Shown here in pieces: positions 45,276 to 57,541 of a stretch of DNA of 64,000 nucleotides. A program made the translations under genes and the position numbers. The stretch comes from Metridium senile (lineage: Eukaryota > Cnidaria > Anthozoa > Actiniaria > Metridiidae). Each line of letters begins with the position of its first letter. Within the stretch, counting starts at the first letter, position 1. The DNA lies in NCBI GenBank assembly GCA_949775045.1, contig OX459096.1, forward strand, positions 42,900,379 through 42,964,378, given 5' to 3'. The notes beneath the pieces are model-generated. The model was given only the letters and a program-made list of their open reading frames with translations, made no database searches and was not told the origin of the DNA.

Positions 45276-46845
45276 ATGGATTTGCGACTAGTATTATTAG
45301 CCGTTGTGGCAGTAGCAGTATGTACGGAAGCCAAGACCGTAAAAGGTGAGATCATGTGACCAATAAAACATTTCATTTATCACATACTTATTATCTACTT
45401 ATTGGTACCTCAATAAAAGTTATCTGTCTGTTATATAACTCACTCGCTAACGCTGACAAACAATTAGAGACAAAATATTAAAGTATTAGTAGTATATATC
45501 TGATAGTTTAACATTTGTTTTGTATTGTACTGGTTTATATAAGCAATAACAATGACTTCATTGTGTGGCACAAAGCTTGTAAACTTGTTTGATCCCTAAT
45601 TCTATTAGAGCTATGTATTATAATATGAGTAGGCAATGCGGGCTATTATGAGCCATAATTGATTTAATCTGACAAAATATCTAACTAGGATTATATTAAA
45701 ACTTCTTGCATATAAATATTTTAAAAACTATATTTTGTAAAACATCTTCCCATCGGCTTTAAAGCATAGCAATATATATATGGATCAAAGAAGCGATCAC
45801 AATTTTAAAGTAGATGTCTTGACCCGTGTGGTTGTCATGAAATATTCAAAGCATCAAGTATATTGTGTTGAATCAGCCGATGTTTTGTGATAACTACCCG
45901 TTATTTGGGCAGGTATCAACACAAACACAAAGATGATATACCAAAACATAGTAAAATGTTTCTCTTTGCCGCTTCTATTACTATATAAGCCGAACGTAGA
46001 ATGCTGGAAAAACATTCTGGGGACTTTTTTGGGCTCATGCATGCACTTTTACCCGGGCACTGAATTAACCATTATTTTGATGTTTTAGTTTATTGATCTT
46101 TTATCTACGCTGTTTCGTTTTGAGTTATATATGTTTGTTTTATATGTTATATATTTTGGCGAATCAGCGCCACGCATCAAACATATGACTGAAAAATAGA
46201 AGAGAGAGAGAGAGAGAGTTGAATGAAATGTAAATGTTAAATATTTATATGAAACTAAAAGATAAAAAAGAAAAAAGATAGCAAACGTCGTTGATCAGAT
46301 TTGTGAATACTATTTTGTTCCTATTGTTTACAGGAAGTAAGAAATGTGGCTTTGGATGTGCTCCACCAACATGCGCACCATCCTGTCCAGTCATGTGCTG
46401 CCCTCCACCACCACCACCACCACCACCACCACCTCCACCACCACCACCACCACCACCATCTACTTTACATCACCATCAACACATGGTGTCTCACATTGTC
46501 CACCCAGCCCCACCACCACCATGTCCACCACCATCAGCCCCATGCCTACCACCATGCCATCAACAACAATGCCAACACACCATCCAATACCACGCCTCTC
46601 CACCAGGCCCACCACCACTTCCAATGCCAGCTCCACCACCAATTGCTCTCCACACTGACCAACACGTCTTCACCCACCTTACTCACCCAGCTGCACCACC
46701 ACCACCTCCACCACCACCAGCACCATGCATGCCACCATGCCACACCGTGCAGACCGTCCACCAGCACGTCCATCACTTCCCACCACCACCACCACCACCA
46801 TGCCCAGTACCATGCCCAGCACCATGCCCATGCATTGGAAAGTAA
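45276..46845 (+). CDS. Minicollagen-like Cys/Pro/His-rich secreted protein C
   Basis: CDS exons are 45276-45345 and 46334-46845 (TAA), phase 1, 193 residues. Exon 1 is a signal peptide (MDLRLVLLAVVAVAVCTEA). Exon 2 opens with CGFGCAPPTCAPSCPVMCC, the same C-x3-C-x4-C-x3-C-x3-CC cluster as protein B, then a run of about twenty prolines. Three His-rich modules follow (HHHQHMVSHIVHP, DQHVFTHLTHP, VHQHVHHFPPP), separated by polyproline and short Cys pairs (CPPP, CLPPC, CMPPC). The C-terminus is a loose cluster ending CPCIGK, unlike the CC-KK end of A and B. There is no collagen helix. Likely a secreted cross-linked structural protein; the nearly identical N-cluster makes C and B the closest pair. 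Confidence 0.82.
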
Positions 46846-47162
46846 ATAAGACGACGGATTACCATTAGTCCTGTGGACTTTGGATCGATTAGTGAAGAAT
46901 GGTACAAAGTACTACAGCAGCATTGGTTTTACAAGGACCTTATGACCTTAGAATTAGGTATTGGATCGGAACTGACGACTGACAATTTGATGTACAATTA
47001 AGTGAAGATGACGACGAAGATGTAAAAACAACTCTTTGTAAATAACTGGATCAGACAGTGTCTTTCCAGCAAGTTGTTATTTATCAAACAGACTGGGACG
47101 TGTAATTTAGAATTTGAGTGTTGTTCAATCCTGATCTTTTTGCGCCAAGTTTATGTTGTGAA

Positions 47163-47168
47163 AATAAA
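47163..47168 (+). terminator. Poly(A) signal of gene C
   Basis: AATAAA about 320 bp after the stop, followed by a T-rich region. Confidence 0.6.
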
Positions 47169-47289
47169 CGCTTTAAAATTTCTTTAAACTATTCATTGTT
47201 CAATGTTTGCTTATTGATTTGGGATATTGTAATATTAAGGGAAACGGTGAACGAGAAACCTGAAACTTTATAAGTAAGTTTATAAGATA

Positions 47290-47812
47290 AGTGGTAGGGG
47301 TGATCGGCGGTCGGTTTTAAAAGCAACAACTAAAAGGTACGCACATATTAAAAAAAAGAAAACTGAAGAGAATTAAAGTTTTGTATAAGTTAGCTTAGCG
47401 TTCAAAAGTTTCTCTTTTCAAATTATTTGCTACACCTTTTCAAATTTAAACATCCTGGGAGGTTTTTCAGATATTTATAAACTTCACTCGTCTTCGCTTT
47501 GAACATTTCAAAGTGTTTACCGTTTGACACTCAGTGTGTCTTTTATATTAAAAAACTTAAATTAGGTGGCCACGGTAAGGTGCGTAAAGCCTTGTTGATT
47601 TCAATCCCTAAAAGGTACGAATGTGCATGTTCTTGCCAGCTAAACTTACTTTTAGTAACAAAGCAGAGTAAAAAATGACCCTTATAAGTACCGAGTCGTT
47701 ACGTAACTGACTTATGAGCCAGAACCGTAAAAGGACCCTAAAAGGTACGCACAGGAAATATTTTCAACCCTAAAGGGAGCGCCGATCACCCCTCCCACTT
47801 GGACAAAGGGAA
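47290..47812. mobile_element. Inverted-repeat element (GGGGTGATCGGC ends)
   Basis: GGTAGGGGTGATCGGCGGTC at the left and GCGCCGATCACCCCTCCCAC at the right. AAAGGTACG is scattered inside. A related end (GGCACCGATCACCCCTATCA) lies at about 16249-16268. Confidence 0.6.
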
Positions 47813-47887
47813 TCTCCCCCCCCCCCCCCCCCGGGCAATTTCCAATGGTTCTGATCGGATCGACGCCCCAATAGGGACCGTATTAGC

Positions 47888-48153
47888 ATATACACCTAAT
47901 CCCAAAAACGTTGTCTGGTCCGCCGCACAGCCCTCGCGCCAAGACTGTGAAAGATATTGGTTATATCTAATCAGTAATTAATTTATTTGCATGTTCACAC
48001 TCTAGTGTGGTACTTTTTTCAACGAAATAGTGTTGTGCCTACTTTTATTTTCTTGTTTTATCACTCTCATCAAAATATTCACTGTGTTTTCCTTCACGGT
48101 CTTGGCGCGAGGAATGTGCGGCGGACCCGACGTTTTTTGGATTAGGTGTATAA
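47888..48153. mobile_element. MITE with TATACACCTAATCC ends, copy 3
   Basis: ATACACCTAATCCCAAAAACGT at the left and its complement at about 48130-48152, then inverted words TGGTCCGCCGCACA and CTCGCGCCAAGAC. The terminal word matches 12653-12957 and 22227-22492; the interior is different. Confidence 0.82.
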
Positions 48154-48171
48154 CAATAAAACTTCGCCGAA

Positions 48172-48308
48172 TAGAGTACAAACACACTAAAAGTGTGCAA
48201 TACTTTGTACTATTTACCACTAAATAGTGTTGATTAAACAATAGAGAACAAAAGAATTTGCATAATTTAGCAGTATTTATGTTGCACACTTTTAGTGTTT
48301 GTACTCTA
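48172..48308. mobile_element. MITE (TIR AGAGTACAAACAC), copy 2
   Basis: Close copy of 19641-19786, shorter by one internal TTTAGTGGTA segment. Confidence 0.88.
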
Positions 48309-48768
48309 GACTAGAAGGTTTTAAATTATATCAGGATCGATAGTTGCTTAGTTAGCGCAAGCAGTTAACCGTGTTAATTATAGGGGCGGGTTCTCCTCTT
48401 CCTGGTCGGCTTTTGGGTAGCGCAAGTTAGATTTACTGTCGGGATAGGGATAGTGGGGCCGAAATCTTCATTCAAATCTTCCGATACGAAGCTCCAGCTC
48501 TATAGAATGTCTCAGAAGAACCGTCCCGTTTGTTTATGTTAAAAGTTATATTATTAATCTTTGGATACAATTTCATTGTCCGGGGGATGCAGTCTTATCC
48601 AAGAGGTTGCGTTCACGAAATCAAACTTTGTTGATTTCGCATTTTCTTACTTGCTTATTTAGAAATACGCCTTTTATTAAAATATTTTTGTCCAGTGTTT
48701 CAGGAACTAAATGCCGGAGGGTTATGACCGTCCAGATTTGTGCAGTTTTGAGAAAAACTGTTGGTCTC

Positions 48769-48805
48769 TGACGTTTCGACAACCTTAATCATCCTTCGTA
48801 AAAAA
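48769..48805 (-). ncRNA. Degenerate hammerhead-like remnant
   Basis: Minus strand: ACGAAGGATGATTAAGG, then GTCGAAACGTCAGAG. The 3' core half (CGAAACGTCAG) matches the motifs at 1-60 and 32230; the 5' CTGA is lost. Confidence 0.3.
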
Positions 48806-48821
48806 ATAAATAAAAATTATA

Positions 48822-48989
48822 TACAGTAAACACCTGCATAAAAGAACACACGATTTTCGGTTGCAGGCTGATTTTATTCTTATATATCTCATATATTGAT
48901 TGTTCTTATGTATATGGTACTTTGTTGACCAAATTTCAGCCTGAGTGTTTTTAATCCACTTGTTCTTTATGCGGGTTTTTACTGTATAG
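48822..48989. mobile_element. MITE (TIR TACAGTAAACACCTGCATAA)
   Basis: ACAGTAAACACCTGCATAAA and the complement TTTATGCGGGTTTTTACTGT form the ends. Confidence 0.75.
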
Positions 48990-49408
48990 TACAGTCATTA
49001 TGAGGGGATTGAAAAGAGATGAGGGTAATAAGATTATCTAAGATGACAGAGCGAATAACGCTAAAAAACAACAGACAAAAAGCTGGTTGGAGGTTTGGAG
49101 ATGGCTCAAGACAGTGTGATGAATATGCTGGGGCGGTTACAGGAATCAAAGAAAGGGGGGCCCGGAGGGTGGGCCGGAAAACTTTGCAGAGACAAAACCT
49201 TGTATTCAGTCAGTATGAAAGGCACCAAAAGGGGGCCTTGGCTCCCCAGGACCCCCTCCCCCCCTAAATTCGCCCCTGATATGATTATAAAGGAGAAAAA
49301 AAAAATAGGCATAATTCATGTGTTATCGTGGGATAACAGGATTTTTAGATATTTCAAGTTAAAAGTACATTCCCTACATTCCTATTGTTTCTAAAATTAC
49401 AAAGAATA

Positions 49409-49416
49409 TTTTATTA
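49409..49416 (-). terminator. Poly(A) signal candidate overlapping the DPY19-like stop codon
   Basis: Minus strand reads AGATAATAAAATATT: TAA is the stop and AATAAA starts on its second base. Used as a signal, it would give an almost absent 3' UTR; other sites downstream are possible. Confidence 0.35.
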
Positions 49417-52400
49417 TCTTTTCAGTTGGTAAACTGAATATTGCTTATTCCTAAATACACCAAGGAATGGTGCAGGGTTATCTTCCAGGAGTCGACAACA
49501 CATGGTTCTACTTCGATTCTCTTCATCTTCACGGTCCCACATGTCTGCCATGCCACAACCAGGCCTATTGATCAACAAAACAAAGATCATCAACAAAGGG
49601 AATATATTTGTTTGGAGTCCCGAAATATTTTTCGGGCTTCTATAATTGCAATTACATTAATTGCTTTATATTCGGCGACAATCATACTCATACACAATAT
49701 TTGTTTGGATCAACTGAATATTTGCTGTTGTTGCTGCTGCTGCTGCAATTTGTGATAAGGAAGGGCAACCCGTTCTCTGCTGAAAGAGTCTTCTTTTTCC
49801 GGTACCAGCTACTTTTTCTATACCAGAACGGTGGAAAACGTTGCTTCTGTCAGCAAGGAAGGAAACCAGAAAACACACTCGTGAAAGAATGAACTTTATA
49901 TAGCATACTTTGCATGTCAAATATGTTTAATATAAAAGTATTCTTAGATTTTTCAACGCAACTAATTTATGACCCACACCGCAGTTGGGTGAGGAACCCT
50001 GACTAATAAGGATATTTTACTTACAGTCAACTTACACAAAGTATACAACACCTACCTAGGACTGCCAAAGCACCACTGTTTATCTACTATAATGTGTGTT
50101 ACTTTCATAGAGTTTAGTGTCTTCCATACCACTTGGGGAGGTTTACGGCTGAAGATTTGATAGACATTATGGGTTCTTTCACTGAAATACACAGAAAATT
50201 GATTAAACCTGTCTTATCCAATTGTCTCTTGGAACTTGAAACGATACATGATATATATAATATATATGGCGCCAATTCTACATAAATACTCAAAGGTGCT
50301 TATAACCATTAAGAAGCCAGGCAATCCTTTACTTTTCGCACACGTCTCAATTTTCCTCCTTTGGGCTTCCTTTGAGTCTTTCTCATTCTCCCCTCTTCAA
50401 CTTTTCTAAACAGGAAGCCCAATGACAGTGAAACTTGCAGAGGAAGGTAGGTCTTGCTAACTTGTAAATCAACGTGTAACTCACCGTATCCTAACGTCTT
50501 CATAATGAGGGTGGTTCACGACAGCCCGTTCAGTGCATAATTTAACAGTAGCCATTGTTGGCATCGCACCAGCAAATACAGCATCTGCATTGATAAAATG
50601 TCATGATAATTATGTATTTTTTACATAAGAAATTAAAACATGAAGAGGTTGAACCTAAAGGAGACAAAAAACAAAGACACCAACAAACAAAGAGACAAAC
50701 AAAGAACCAGACAACCAAACACACAAAACAAAAAACAAACAAGCGAACGAACGAACGAACAAATAGACAAACAAACAAACAAAAAACAAACACGGAGATG
50801 TCTAGCCTGATATGAAGGGAAAGACCAAAAGCAGAGGAAAGGGTTGTCACAGAGGTAAAAAAAGTAGAAGGTGAGATGATAAAGTGTAGATGTGAGGAGC
50901 TATGAATAAAAACAACAAGTAATAAACATAACTGATTTATCAAGCGTACTTACTCTTAGACGTCTTGGTGTTGATAAACTCTACTAGTTCTTCCATATCA
51001 GGGTTATTGTACTCTCCAGACGTTTTCTAGATAAAACAACGTTGACTATTATTTAAAAATAAACGGTCGAGAAAAGTCTCATTGTCATATATTTAATGTC
51101 TTTTCTCATTGAACAATAGAATAAGATCGAAAAGGTTAAGATAGATCGATCGATTGCCACACAGAGGGAAAAGGTGCAAGTTATCAAAAGGATGCTATCA
51201 GAATATAACTCCTTCTGGTTTCAACCATGTGATCTCGCTTCGAAGCGCGCAAAGGATTGTTTGTCAAAACGAATAGTTCCAAAATGGCGCCTCGAGACAA
51301 AAACAATTTCGGTTATTTTTAGGCATTTGCGTTTTGTTTTTTATCCCTGATAGAGCAGCAGTGAACTTTTATTGTCCGATAACATATAACTTTTTAATGT
51401 TAAGTTATTTTAAGGATGCATTTATGGAGAGTTAACATGGGAAACAACTCTCTCGAACTGTTGGCGATGCGACATAAATGCTTCTGATTGGTTTATACTA
51501 ACCGGAAGTGCGCGCGCGAAATCACCTGGAACAAGCATTAGGAAAACGAACGACTGATCTAAACGGTGGCTGGGATATATTAAAGTGACAAAGAATAGAA
51601 CGCGATTAAAATGACAGTTTGTTTTGCATAAATGCCCTCTTCATTACCCATACTATCCCATGGTGCTTCATTGTTAGGAACAACAGGGTAGTTCAGTCAA
51701 TGGCGTACGCTCCTGTTATTAACAGTTGAAACTCAAGGAAGGCAAGGAGGAAGAGTCCATTTCACTAGATACTGTATTTGTTAGTATTTTTTGCATTGTA
51801 CGTGTATTTCTATCATTAGTTATATCTAAGTAGGAGTAGGATATTCAATTGGGACGAAAGTTCTGTTTCCTTCGTCGGTCGCAAGTATACACCCTTTCCG
51901 AGAAACTTTGTCACCCGTGAAAAGCAAACAAGCTAGTGGCGCAAAGGATCATGGATCAATCCAGATTCGGAACGCCTTTCTTGTTGTTTGATAAGTCAAA
52001 ACGGTCATTTCTCAATAACAGATTGAAAAGTGTAGCAATGTGGCCATGAAATCCCTGTGTCCTAATAAAATTTACATAGGTTACCCATAGTCCCCTGCGC
52101 TACTAGCTTGTAGGCTTTTCACTTCACGGTTGACAGCGTTTCTCGGAAATGGTGTATACTCTTTATTAGAGTTCCTTTTGTAATTGTATCATTGTGACAA
52201 ATAAATAAACTAAACACGAGTCCCTTGAATGAACATAGTTATGTGATTCTACTTACAAATTGTCGTTGTAGATTCTGATATCCTTGTACTGACATTAAGG
52301 CAATGATGATTACCACAACGGCTTGATGGAATGGTTTATCGCCAATGAATCCAAAAAACTACGATATAATAATAACAACACAAAATGATTGGGATTTTAT

Positions 52401-55400
52401 AGAGCTACATGGAGATTGACTTAATTCGATTTACAACTTGGAGCCTATTATATTATTCTTCCAGTAAATGTTAGTAGGTTGTGTTGACCGTAGGGTGTGG
52501 GGCGAAGTGGTCCTGAGCATCTCGACCGAAAGGGCCGAAAGATGATGATGATGATGCGTTGATATTCATTTAAAAAAAGAAACGTTTCATCAACTTATTG
52601 ATTTTATTTAAACCAAGCCTTCGGGCTACTCGCCCATCATCAGGGTAAATATGAATATTTTATCGTTATTACAACCGCGTTACGCGTATGTGAAGAGCGC
52701 GGTATTTCGTTCCGGAAGCATGCTGCACTGTTTTGTTTACAGGAATTGTTTACAGGTAGGTGAAGGGTAGCTATGCCTTTGCATCGAAGTGAGTTGTAGA
52801 TTGCTACTATGGATAACTACGATGGATAACCACCCAAGGTGTCAAAAAAGGTATCTATCATTGCAGTTCGCAACAGTTCGCTGTTTGTCTCGCTTTGATG
52901 CAAAGACATGGCCACACTACAAAAACGGCCGAGTTGGCCACACTACAAAAACGGCCGAGTTGGCCACACTACAAAAACGGCCGAGTAGTGCAAAACATTA
53001 ACTAAATAATTACATTCAGAAGGACACTTAATAGTCGTAAAAAAGAGTAAAAAGGAACTTAATTCACTTCTATTTAGTACCGTGAGTTACAATATATGTA
53101 GATATGTATATTGGCTAGATTTTACAGATTTTTAAGTACAAGCTATCTATAAAATAACCACAAGGGCTAACCTAGATAGATTGCATGGAAAGTATCGAGT
53201 ACATGTTACTCACGACTACGAGTATATACTACTCAGGATAGAATGAAAATAAATATATCACTTATACAGAACTATAAAACCTATGCGCTCGAAAACAATT
53301 CCAGTGAGCGCGCGTTAATATTACATGTGAATAACGAACAAAATCTCGCGCGCTGTACACTTTTAGAACTGTGTGCAATTTGAAAATACATCCCGGGACC
53401 GTATCATTATGTCATTCGCACATTCTTTGCATTCCAATCATTCATTCTTTGCATTCCAATCATTCTTTGCATTCCAATTATTCATTCTTTGCATTCCAAT
53501 CATTCTTTACATTGTTGCTTACGTCTGTGCGCATGTGGGATAGGAAGTTAGATTTAACGGTAATCAGTGTCGCGCGCGTGTTTTAAATTGAAACAGTAGA
53601 TTTCTTCTGTTTTTCTCTCGCATGCCATGATTTATTTTTCAATGTCTATATGATATATATTGAAGGGATAATAATATTATATATATTGAGTCAAGGTTAT
53701 TATTCACCGATATACAATGAGACTGAGGTGGATAATTGTTTAGTAATATATACAATATTAGCGGTTGATCATGATCAGTAAGGATATACCACTTTTCCAG
53801 AACTATAATACCTGGAAAGGAGTTCCAGTGAGCGCGCATTATTTACATGTGAGTAACGAACAAAATCTCGCGCGCTGTACACTTCTAGAACTGCATCGTG
53901 CACATTCTTAACATTCCAATCAGCATTCCAATCATTCTCAAGATTCTTTAGTTTGTTACACACGTCTGTGCGCGTGTGGTATAGAGAGCCAGATTTAACG
54001 GTAATCAGTGTCGCGCGCGTATTTTAAATTGAAACAGTAGTTTTCTTCTATTTCTCTCTATAAATACAAAAATGGTTATTCCAGAAAGTAAAACTAACCA
54101 CCCTTTTTAAAGAAAAACTGTTCATTTCTTATTTCTGAGTTAAGTATTATATTTTAATTCTTTTGTTTTCTATTGTATTCATCTGGGGCCGGTTGTACGA
54201 AAGGTGGATAAAGTTATCCGCGGATAAAAGTTATCCACTACATAGGTTTTTTATAGATTTTATCCGCTGGATAAGGACTTATCTGGGGCCGGCTGTACGA
54301 AATCCTTATCCACCGGATAGAATCTATAAAAAAAACCCTATGCAGTGGATAACTTTTATCCGCGGATAACTTTATCCACCATTCGTACAACCGGCCCCAG
54401 GTGGATAGCGCTATTCACCCTTCGTACAACCGGCCCCTGAATATTGCACTGTGATGTTGATGTTTCCATGTTGACTTTTGTAAAGGCCTTCGTGTTATAA
54501 ATATTAGAAAATAGAATCTATACCACTTATCCAGGGGCCAGTTAGAAAACCTGAATAGCGCTATCCACCGGACATATCCCTATCCAACAGATAGAACCTA
54601 TACAAATTCTATACACTGGATAACTGTTATCCAGTCTTCGTACAACTGGCCCCTGAACTATAATACCTCTCGAAATAAATTCCAGTGATCGTGCATTATT
54701 ATCACATGTGAGTAACAACGAACAAAATCTCGCGCGCTGCAGTACACTTCTCAGTAGAACTCGGCATCGTACGCAATTCGAAAATACATCCGATTCCCTT
54801 TCATTACGTCATTCACACATTCTTAGCATTCCAATCATTGTTAACATTCCACGCATTCAACGGTAATCAGTGTAGCGCGCGCATTTTGAATTGAAATATG
54901 ATTTTCTTTCCCCCCCCCCCCCCCCTTTCGCGATCGCTTGCCATGATTTGTTTTGAAATAAAACTCTGACCGAATACACTTTGTATCGTGGATTATAATT
55001 AATGACAACCAATTATTTATACGTATTACATTATCAGTATCATACTATGAACATAAGTCAAAACCCTGATCAAAGCTTCCTACCCAATTCGGAGTGGAAG
55101 TGATAGCGTAGTTCCCGCCTGAAAATCAGGCTATCTTTGCAGTGTATCTATCAAAATGGCGCAGAGAACTGAGAAAGGGACTCTTCTTGTAAAACTGTTT
55201 TTTCACGTGAATGTAGCCCGACAATATCTCGTTTTTCTCATTTGTATAAAAAACTATAAACGAAAAAATGGTAAATTGCACGAGTTACCTTCCTTGAAGC
55301 AAGTAAAGAAGCCATGACACAGAGAGCCGGTGTTCCAAACAGTTTAAGACGCATGATGATAATAGCCATGAGGATAAAAGCAATAGCTTGTAACACGTGG

Positions 55401-57507
55401 TACAAATACTGGAGAAAAATGACAAAGAAATTTAGTATTCGTTAAGATATTCTAAGTAAGAGAAATGAACCTCTTCTCGCCGGGTATTAAGATTTCTGTA
55501 ATGCATTAGCGATGATGATGACGCACGGCATCAAGGATGATATTGAATAAAATAATAGCAATGGTGACGAAGATTTTATTTTGTGTGTGTTATGATGCTA
55601 ATGAATTTGTATAGTAACGATTATGGCGAAGATGATGATGATGACGACAATGATAGTAATGCATATCACATTGTTGTTGTTGATGATACTAATATAATGA
55701 TGGTGATTAAGATGCTGATAATAATGATGATGATGATGATAACAACGATAATAGTACAATGTTGGTGATAAGATGATGATGATGATGACAATGATAATAG
55801 TAATGCATATAATGTTGTTGTTAATGATGGTGAATAAAATAATGATCTAACTGATGATTGTGATGACAGTAATTAAAATAGAGACAAAAAAACAGCTATC
55901 ATTGATAATTATGCATAACAATTACCTCTGCATCGGGCTTGGGATTAGCTTGCACTCTACAAATAGAAGATCAAGTTAAAAAGTATAAAATGGTCTCTAA
56001 ATATTAAAAGAAAAATGTAGAATCTTTCGAAACCTATTATGACTTACTCGTCATTTAGATCTTCATCGTCCTCCTTCTTGTGTGATTTGTCATTACCAAA
56101 CCAATAATTCCATTCAGAAACAGCAATCTATTCAAGTCAAAAATAATTTAAAGTGAACCAAGAAACTTATGCACAATCACTATTGCTTAGACTGCGAGCA
56201 GTCTCTACTTTTCCCTCCGGATTTAGAAATCGCTCCTCCCCCTTTTCGCCCCCAATCCCCGCTCATCCGTGTTTTATTTAAATGTTCATTTTTCTCTCGT
56301 TTTCCTCGGAATTTGGAGGGAAAAGAAGGGACTGTTCGCAGTCTAACTGTTGCTTATCACTTGAGGATGACCATTGATCATCCATTGAATACGAATGGGT
56401 GTATTTATTTAACTACTAATGTGGGAATTAATCTTGTCCATAGCGATCATTTCTACTCATAAGAGTTCTTCATAACACTGTTAATTGATAGCCTCCTCCA
56501 ACTCCTGAGTCCGAGAGTGAGTTTCGTGAGTTTGGGGTTCCTGTGTTGAAATTTTCAAGACGCTGAAGAGGTGAGGGCCTCTTCCCTTTTTCCTCCCCCT
56601 CCAGTCATATTCCACAGGAAGCCCGCGTCATTTTTTCCCTTTTTTCCGTTTCTTCTGCCTTAGAGATGCCTGCGGAGGAGGCTAGTTAATTTATTTCAGT
56701 TTATAATGTGATTCATAAGTCATGTTTTTTCAGCATTAGCCGATTGTGAACCAAAATATGTAGTAGAAATACCTTGTACAAAACGGCCGTTGTTGACAAA
56801 ATAGCTGCTGGTAAAAGAAGAGTCTTGGATAGCTTAATGGGCGTCTAAATAACACAAGAACATAATAAGTGATATCATTTGAGTAATAATTAGTAACATT
56901 AAGCTATAATATAAGATACAAGCTGGATTTATGCTGGAGGAAACTAGAAGAACTATTAGAAATGGACAAGGCCCTAAGAGTCTTGCTTGATAAAAAGGAC
57001 TTCAAAAACTGTTGGAGTGAAAGGGCTCGTCAGGAATATTAAAAATGGTACCTAAAAGGCACTAGAGTATGCATGTGTAAGTGTATGTGTCAACAAATAT
57101 TTTTTATGTTTATCTTGGTACTTAAATTATACCCCAATGATATACCAGAGTACCAGAAAACATTATTTATTCATCTCTACCAAAGGGATAATGATTAACT
57201 TTGAATTAGATTAAAGCCTTTATTGATACCTCTCTTTCAATGAATTAGATTAAAGCCTTTAGTGATACCTCTCTTTCAATGAATTAGATTAAAGCCTTTA
57301 TTGATACCTCTCTTTCAATGAATTAGATTAAAGCCTTTATTGATACCTCTCTTTCAATGAAGTCAAATTCAGGAGCACAGGTATAGAGCAGAGTATGGAA
57401 GTCTTGGTAATCACTGAACTTTGACTTGAGAATACTAGCAATGTGAGCCTACATGACAAGAACATAAGTTATTGATCATCATTATCAGTCATCATCATTC
57501 ATCACAG

Positions 57508-57541
<34 letters not shown>

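Larger units (their letters stand above)
53260..54960. repeat. Three dispersed copies of a CGCGCG-rich repeat, with MITEs between
   Basis: Copies at about 53265-53600, 53795-54055 and 54655-54960 share GAACTATAA, TTCCAGTGAGCGCGC, CGAACAAAATCTCGCGCGCT, GCATTCCAATCATTC and CGGTAATCAGTGTCGCGCGC in the same order and orientation. They lie in the intron between the exons at 55408-55289 and 52358-52257. Confidence 0.8.

Noticed and set aside
36746..46845. True collagens or classic minicollagens
   Set aside because: No Gly-X-Y run occurs in any of the three proteins; glycine is rare. Only the Cys clusters and polyproline are minicollagen-like.
49019..49394. Overlapping frames downstream of the DPY19-like gene
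   Set aside because: No domain; the segment is bounded by short inverted GGGGCG-type words and may be another small element, but the ends are too weak to annotate.
50603..50943. Open frames on both strands in a KQTNKQTN-type repeat
   Set aside because: Low-complexity AAAC/GAAC tract in an intron of the DPY19-like gene.
54163..54369. 68-codon plus-strand frame
   Set aside because: It lies inside the GGGGCCGGTTGTACGAA family MITE.
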